Both the position numbers and the translations under genes were made by a program. From Chloroflexi bacterium RBG_16_56_11 (GTDB taxonomy: Bacteria; Chloroflexota; Dehalococcoidia; Dehalococcoidales; RBG-16-60-22): a DNA stretch of 5,758 nucleotides. Below, piece by piece: positions 1 to 2,993 of the stretch. The DNA lies in assembly GCA_001796865.1 (NCBI GenBank), contig MGNQ01000009.1, positions 376-6,133 on the forward strand. Reading direction: 5' to 3'. Numbering within the stretch: the first letter of the stretch is position 1; the number at the start of each line of letters is the position of its first letter. Below the pieces are notes generated by a model. That model saw nothing but the letters and a program-made list of their open reading frames with translations, was not told where the DNA came from and ran no database searches.

Positions 1-1034
1 AGCGCCTGCATGGGGAACGCCGCCGTCGTGCTGGGGGCGGTATCCGGCCCGGTGAACGTAAATCCCCGGCATTTCGCCCTGATAACTTCACCCATGGCTT
101 CCACCTTGGCATCGAGCTCTTTTTCCGTGTTGCCGGTGATTTCCGCCGTGATAACGAACTCGGGTTCGTCGGGGAGACGGCGGGTGGCCGGGTATAACGG
201 CATCTTCTTATGGGCATAAGCCAGCGCCCCGACCTTGTTCAGGGTGAAGGAGGTGCCGATGAGGTCGTCGGGGATGCGGGTGCGGTTTATCGCCTGGAAA
301 ATAGCATAAGCGCCTTCCAGGTCCATCGCCATGCAGGTGACCGCCGAACTATGCTCTGGTTTAGGCCAGAGATTGACGGCCATCTTGGTGATAACACCGG
401 TAGTCCCCTGCCAGCCGAGGAAAAGCCCGCTAATTTCCGGGAACGGGACGATGGCCTGCCAGGTCTTCGAGGCGGCGCATGAGCCTATTTTCACCAGCTC
501 GCCGGCCGGCAGCAGGACCTCCAGGCCGGTCACCCAGTGCGAGGCGGCCCCGTACCTGAAGGAGAGATTATCAAGTCCCTGCACGATAGCGTTGGCGATG
601 ACGCCGGTCGATGGCGGCGAAAAAGCGTAGGTATATTTCAGAGTGGGGTGGTGCTTATCGAGATAGGCTTTTATTTGGCCGAAGGTGACCCCCGGCTCAA
701 CCACAGCGTACATGTTGGCCTCGTTGACCTCAATGATGCGGTTCATCCTTTTCAGGTCGAGCATAATGCCGCCCTTGAGGGGGATGGTCAGTCCACCGAC
801 ATTTCCCCCGGCGATGTAAGGGACGACCGGGACTTTCTCCTGGTTAGCCAGCTTTAAGACGGCCCTTATTTCTTCTAATGATTGCGGCAGGACGACGACA
901 TCCGGCCATTTTGGTTCGGCGGGCGTCAGGTCGTAGGCGTAGATATATAAGTCCGCCCTGTTCGTGGAGACATATTCTTTTCCAACGATTTTTTCCAGTC
1001 GTTCCACCAGTTTGCTTTTAACGGCCTCTATCAT
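1..1034 (-). CDS. FAD-linked oxidase/dehydrogenase, VAO/PCMH-like (N-terminal 344 residues; 3' end outside window)
   Basis: The frame opens at ATG 1034-1032 and stays open to the window edge (344 codons plus 2 nt), so the C-terminus is missing. The start is supported by a strong Shine-Dalgarno sequence 8 nt upstream. What is seen: an N-terminal FAD-binding (PP-loop) fold. Residues 45-120 hold DVVVLPQSLEEIRAVLKLAN, then a glycine-rich loop AGGNVGGL (75-82), GGIMLDLKRMNRIIEVN (88-104) and YAVVEPGVTFGQ (109-120). A second FAD-contacting stretch follows: SPPSTGVIANAIVQGLDN (139-156), RYG (160-162) and GLEVLLPAGE (170-179). GLFLGWQGTTGVITKMAV (203-220) and LWPKP (222-226) complete the domain. By recalled alignment these motifs follow vanillyl-alcohol oxidase and 4-cresol dehydrogenase more closely than glycolate oxidase GlcD. 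The tyrosine those enzymes carry in the glycine-rich loop is absent, so a phenolic substrate is doubtful. There is no signal peptide, so it is probably cytosolic. EtfB lies just upstream on the same strand, suggesting ETF as electron acceptor (inference). The substrate is unknown. Confidence 0.88.
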   Translation of the reverse strand, partial: MIEAVKSKLVERLEKIVGKEYVSTNRADLYIYAYDLTPAEPKWPDVVVLPQSLEEIRAVLKLANQEKVPVVPYIAGGNVGGLTIPLKGGIMLDLKRMNRIIEVNEANMYAVVEPGVTFGQIKAYLDKHHPTLKYTYAFSPPSTGVIANAIVQGLDNLSFRYGAASHWVTGLEVLLPAGELVKIGSCAASKTWQAIVPFPEISGLFLGWQGTTGVITKMAVNLWPKPEHSSAVTCMAMDLEGAYAIFQAINRTRIPDDLIGTSFTLNKVGALAYAHKKMPLYPATRRLPDEPEFVITAEITGNTEKELDAKVEAMGEVIRAKCRGFTFTGPDTAPSTTAAFPMQA

Positions 1035-1040
1035 TCCCCT

Positions 1041-1050
1041 GACCTCCCTT
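1041..1050 (-). promoter_or_regulatory. Strong ribosome binding site for the FAD-linked oxidase
   Basis: The minus strand reads AAGGGAGGTC, with core GGAGGT at 1047-1042 and 8 nt between GGAGG and the ATG at 1034. It fixes the oxidase start. It is the only clear Shine-Dalgarno sequence in the window; neither etfB nor the membrane protein gene has one as good. Confidence 0.8.
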
Positions 1051-1070
1051 ATCTTCTTTATCAATAATCT

Positions 1071-1159
1071 CCTCTCCCCATCGTGGGAGAGGATTAAGGT
1101 GAGGGGGGACTACCATTGGATTTTCACCCTCACCTTGCCCTCTCCCATCAAGGGAGAGG
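1071..1159. repeat. Nested palindromic intergenic repeat (REP/MITE-like) between etfB and the oxidase gene
   Basis: The 146-nt gap between etfB and the oxidase is largely filled by an 89-nt symmetric element. Each end is a small hairpin. The left one is CCTCTCCC (1071-1078) with GGGAGAGG (1085-1092) around a 6-nt loop. The right one is CCTCTCCC (1139-1146) with GGGAGAGG (1152-1159) around a 5-nt loop. Between them, GGGAGAGG-ATT-AAGGTGAGGG (1085-1105) is the inverted copy of CCCTCACCTT-GC-CCTCTCCC (1128-1146), so the element can also fold as one long hairpin. Sequences of this kind recur in intergenic DNA of many bacterial genomes and give spurious peptides such as LTLPSPIKGE (known from experience, not searched). 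In the transcript it could stabilise the etfB 3' end or attenuate read-through; it has no U-tract and is not a canonical terminator. Confidence 0.75.
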
Positions 1160-1180
1160 TATTTAAATGTATCAGGCAAT

Positions 1181-1972
1181 CTAGAATAGCCTAATCTGGC
1201 GTAGCCGGGATGCCAGATTCGCCCCGGCTTCTTCCGGTGTGGCGCCCGGCAACATGTCGCATACCACCTTCCTCTCCGGGAGATAGAGCTTCAGGGGTCT
1301 TTGTTGCCTGACTGACACCGCTTCCAGACCGAGGTCGCCGGTGTTCCAGGCAGTGACGGGCTGCTTCTGGGTTGCCATCAGCCCCTTGACGCTGGCCTGG
1401 CGTAGCTCTCCGAGCTCATGGCTGATGGTAACCAGGCAAGGAAACGGCGCTTCGATAGTCTCGTAACCATCCGCCAGCGCCCGCTGGACCGAGACACGGT
1501 CGCCGTCGACTTCGATTTTCCTCGCGGTAGTGATGGCGGGAATGCCGAGCAACTCCGCCACACCCGGGCCAACCTGTCCGGCGTTGGTATCCGCCGCCAT
1601 CCGGCCAGTCAGGATAAGGTCGAAGGGACTGAGCTTCCTGATGGCGGCCGCCAGGATGAGAGCGGTGGTGTAGCCGTCGATGTCCTCGAACAAATCATCT
1701 TCCAGGACGACCAATTGGTCAGCGCCGACCGCCAGGCTTTTCCGGATGACGGGCCTGGGGAGGTTTTTCCCGGCGCTGACGACAGTTATGCGCGCGGGCT
1801 GTTTTTCCTTGACTCTGAGCGCGGCCTCCAGGCCATTTTCGTCGTAGGGATTCAGTACCGGCGGCACCCCCTGGCCGGGCACTACGCGCCGTCTTTCGGG
1901 GTCGATTTTAAACGTAGAGGCCGGGGCTTCGGGGTCGGTAACGACCTTGATGCAGACGATGATATTAATCAT
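1181..1972 (-). CDS. etfB: Electron transfer flavoprotein beta subunit (EtfB/FixA family)
   Basis: EtfB pairs with EtfA to form a soluble FAD-binding heterodimer that shuttles electrons between flavin dehydrogenases and a quinone reductase, or bifurcates them. At 263 residues it has the usual family length. Visible family signatures: start MINIIVCIKVVTDPE (1-15), NPYDENGLEAALRVKE (41-56), the beta strand ITVVSAG (62-68), alternation into GAD (83-85), and the nucleotide-binding stretch FDLILTGRMAADTNAGQVGP (117-136) followed by VAELLGIP (138-145). The block VQRALADGYETIEAPFPCLV (162-181) follows, then a recognition-loop region at 187-207. That loop (ELRQASVKGLMATQ, 189-202) departs from the classical EPRYxxLPNIMKAKKK pattern, so the partner is probably not a typical acyl-CoA dehydrogenase. 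There is no strong Shine-Dalgarno sequence before ATG 1972; the start is chosen because it gives the family N-terminus exactly. The next gene downstream is the FAD-linked oxidase, its likely partner. EtfA is not in the window. Whether this ETF bifurcates cannot be decided from the beta subunit alone. Confidence 0.95.
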   Translation of the reverse strand: MINIIVCIKVVTDPEAPASTFKIDPERRRVVPGQGVPPVLNPYDENGLEAALRVKEKQPARITVVSAGKNLPRPVIRKSLAVGADQLVVLEDDLFEDIDGYTTALILAAAIRKLSPFDLILTGRMAADTNAGQVGPGVAELLGIPAITTARKIEVDGDRVSVQRALADGYETIEAPFPCLVTISHELGELRQASVKGLMATQKQPVTAWNTGDLGLEAVSVRQQRPLKLYLPERKVVCDMLPGATPEEAGANLASRLRQIRLF

Positions 1973-2025
1973 GGCTAACCAACAGCCGGATCATTGGATA
2001 ACCGGTGACCCGGTTTTCCGGCTTC

Positions 2026-2055
2026 ATGATACATCCGCCCGGTCGCGAACGTCAA
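2026..2055 (-). promoter_or_regulatory. Candidate sigma70-type promoter for etfB
   Basis: On the minus strand a -35 box TTGACG (2055-2050, 5 of 6 consensus) and a -10 box TATCAT (2031-2026, 5 of 6) are separated by 18 nt. The -35 overlaps the stop codon of the membrane protein gene. Transcription would begin near 2019, leaving a leader of about 46 nt with a 6-bp hairpin (AACCGG/CCGGTT, 2000-2015). The match is good for a 79-nt gap but is unproven, and a read-through operon from the membrane gene is also possible. Confidence 0.4.
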
Positions 2056-2828
2056 TGCGGCCCCGTCCTGGCACGCCGGAAGGAAAAGACCGCGAAAAAC
2101 AAGTAAACGCCGCCGAAATAAAGTGAGGCTTTACCAAGCCAGTAGAGCTTGCTATCAACGGCCCCCAGTCCTAATAACAGTGTCCCCACAGCGAAGAAAA
2201 TCAGTCCCAGCGGGTACCAGAAAACGAGGTCGTTACGCAACGGGAGAAATAGACGCAGGCAGATAACCGAAGCGGCGAAAAAGACTGCGGCGGTCACCAC
2301 CTGGAGCGTGTCTCTGAGATAAGTCGAGCCTCCCTGGTCGTGAAACCGGGGCAGTGCCCCGCTTGACGCGAGGATGGAGACCAACGCGATGACAGCCAGC
2401 GTCGTAACATAGAACAGGGCTGCCCGTGTTCCGGGAGACGGAGTTACGGGTGAAGGCTTTTTCTTCAAGCCTGAGATAGAGCCCGCTAGATATAATAACG
2501 ACGACAGCAGCGTGGCTATTTCAGAGACGGAAATGGTGAAATTAAGTCCGTCGCCCGTAAACCAGGCTCTTACCAGGCTGCCAGCACCCAGCATCAGGGC
2601 GCCGCTGCCCAGCCACAGCATTGGGGTATAGCCGCCGGTTACATAACGTCCGGCGGCTATACAGGCGATGGATACCCCCAACGCGGAGATGAAAATTGTG
2701 TCCAGCCAGGCCGCAGGTAGATGGATTCTATAACTCTCACCGAAATCCAGGATGTCCAGGCTGATAAAGACCGCGCCGATAGCGGTGATAACCAGGACAA
2801 ACGCTATGGCGAATCGCTTCGACATCAT
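2052..2828 (-). CDS. Polytopic membrane protein, about 8 TM, resembling a stand-alone sensory input domain
   Basis: I do not recognise a named gene. From ATG 2828 the protein is 258 residues; a second ATG follows at once (2825). Hydrophobic segments lie at about residues 6-27, 39-63, 68-90, 95-117, 134-156, 169-192, 201-222 and 227-250, giving about 8 TM helices. A basic, proline-rich loop (KKKPSPVTPSP, about 121-131) separates helices 4 and 5, and the tail is basic (RRART). The C-terminal part, FWYPLGLIFFAVGTLLLGLG followed by KLYWLGKASLYFGGVYLFFA, resembles the end of the integral-membrane sensory domain seen before PAS and kinase domains in some membrane histidine kinases (recalled similarity). 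Here the chain ends at that point, so it would be an input module without output. The frame can be read further upstream to an ATG at 2942, but that ATG lies inside the terminator of the preceding gene and the extra residues are not hydrophobic or family-like. No Shine-Dalgarno sequence is visible. Confidence 0.8.
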   Translation of the reverse strand: MMSKRFAIAFVLVITAIGAVFISLDILDFGESYRIHLPAAWLDTIFISALGVSIACIAAGRYVTGGYTPMLWLGSGALMLGAGSLVRAWFTGDGLNFTISVSEIATLLSSLLYLAGSISGLKKKPSPVTPSPGTRAALFYVTTLAVIALVSILASSGALPRFHDQGGSTYLRDTLQVVTAAVFFAASVICLRLFLPLRNDLVFWYPLGLIFFAVGTLLLGLGAVDSKLYWLGKASLYFGGVYLFFAVFSFRRARTGPH

Positions 2829-2832
2829 CAGA

Positions 2833-2861
2833 ATAGTATCATAAAAATACAGTCCTGAAAA
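2833..2861 (-). promoter_or_regulatory. Weak candidate promoter for the membrane protein gene, abutting its start codon
   Basis: The preceding gene ends in an intrinsic terminator, so a promoter is expected between 2908 and 2829. The best candidate on the minus strand is TTTTCA (2861-2856), a 17-nt spacer, then TACTAT (2838-2833), each 4 of 6 consensus, in an AT-rich patch. An overlapping alternative -10 is TATGAT (2843-2838). Either would start transcription within a few nt of the ATG pair at 2828/2825, which would fit a leaderless or near-leaderless mRNA and the absence of a Shine-Dalgarno sequence. Confidence 0.25.
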
Positions 2862-2908
2862 TGCTCGAAAGGATTTGCCGTTCAACCACCTGTGGTGAGA
2901 CTGTCGAG

Positions 2909-2945
2909 AAAAAACGATGGCTCTCGAAAAATCGAGAGCCATCGT
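2909..2945 (-). terminator. Intrinsic (rho-independent) terminator of the surface protein gene
   Basis: A perfect 14-bp inverted repeat, ACGATGGCTCTCGA (2914-2927) and its complement (2932-2945), encloses a 4-nt loop. On the minus strand the stem runs into six T residues (2914-2909). It lies about 50 nt past the stop codon of the surface protein gene (2994-2996). The plus strand has no T-run after the stem, so it is a one-way minus-strand terminator. Confidence 0.93.
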
Positions 2946-2993
2946 GTGCTTACCGGACTACGGGCGGTTACAGGATAGCCAGACCCGTTGGTT

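Noticed and set aside
210..857. Overlapping plus-strand open frames opposite the FAD-linked oxidase
   Set aside because: They lie antisense to a continuous minus-strand frame with clear FAD-oxidase motifs and a strong ribosome binding site; their translations have no family features.
964..1194. Plus-strand frame across the intergenic palindrome
   Set aside because: Its C-terminal half is the translation of the palindromic repeat (the LTLPSPIKGE type of spurious peptide).
1418..1978. Plus-strand open frame of 186 codons opposite etfB
   Set aside because: It is antisense to an unmistakable EtfB; the frame is open only because GC-rich coding DNA has few stops on the opposite strand.
2000..2015. 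Hairpin AACCGG/CCGGTT as a terminator of the membrane protein gene
   Set aside because: The stem is only 6 bp and no T-run follows it on the minus strand; it fits better as structure in the etfB leader, if it matters at all.
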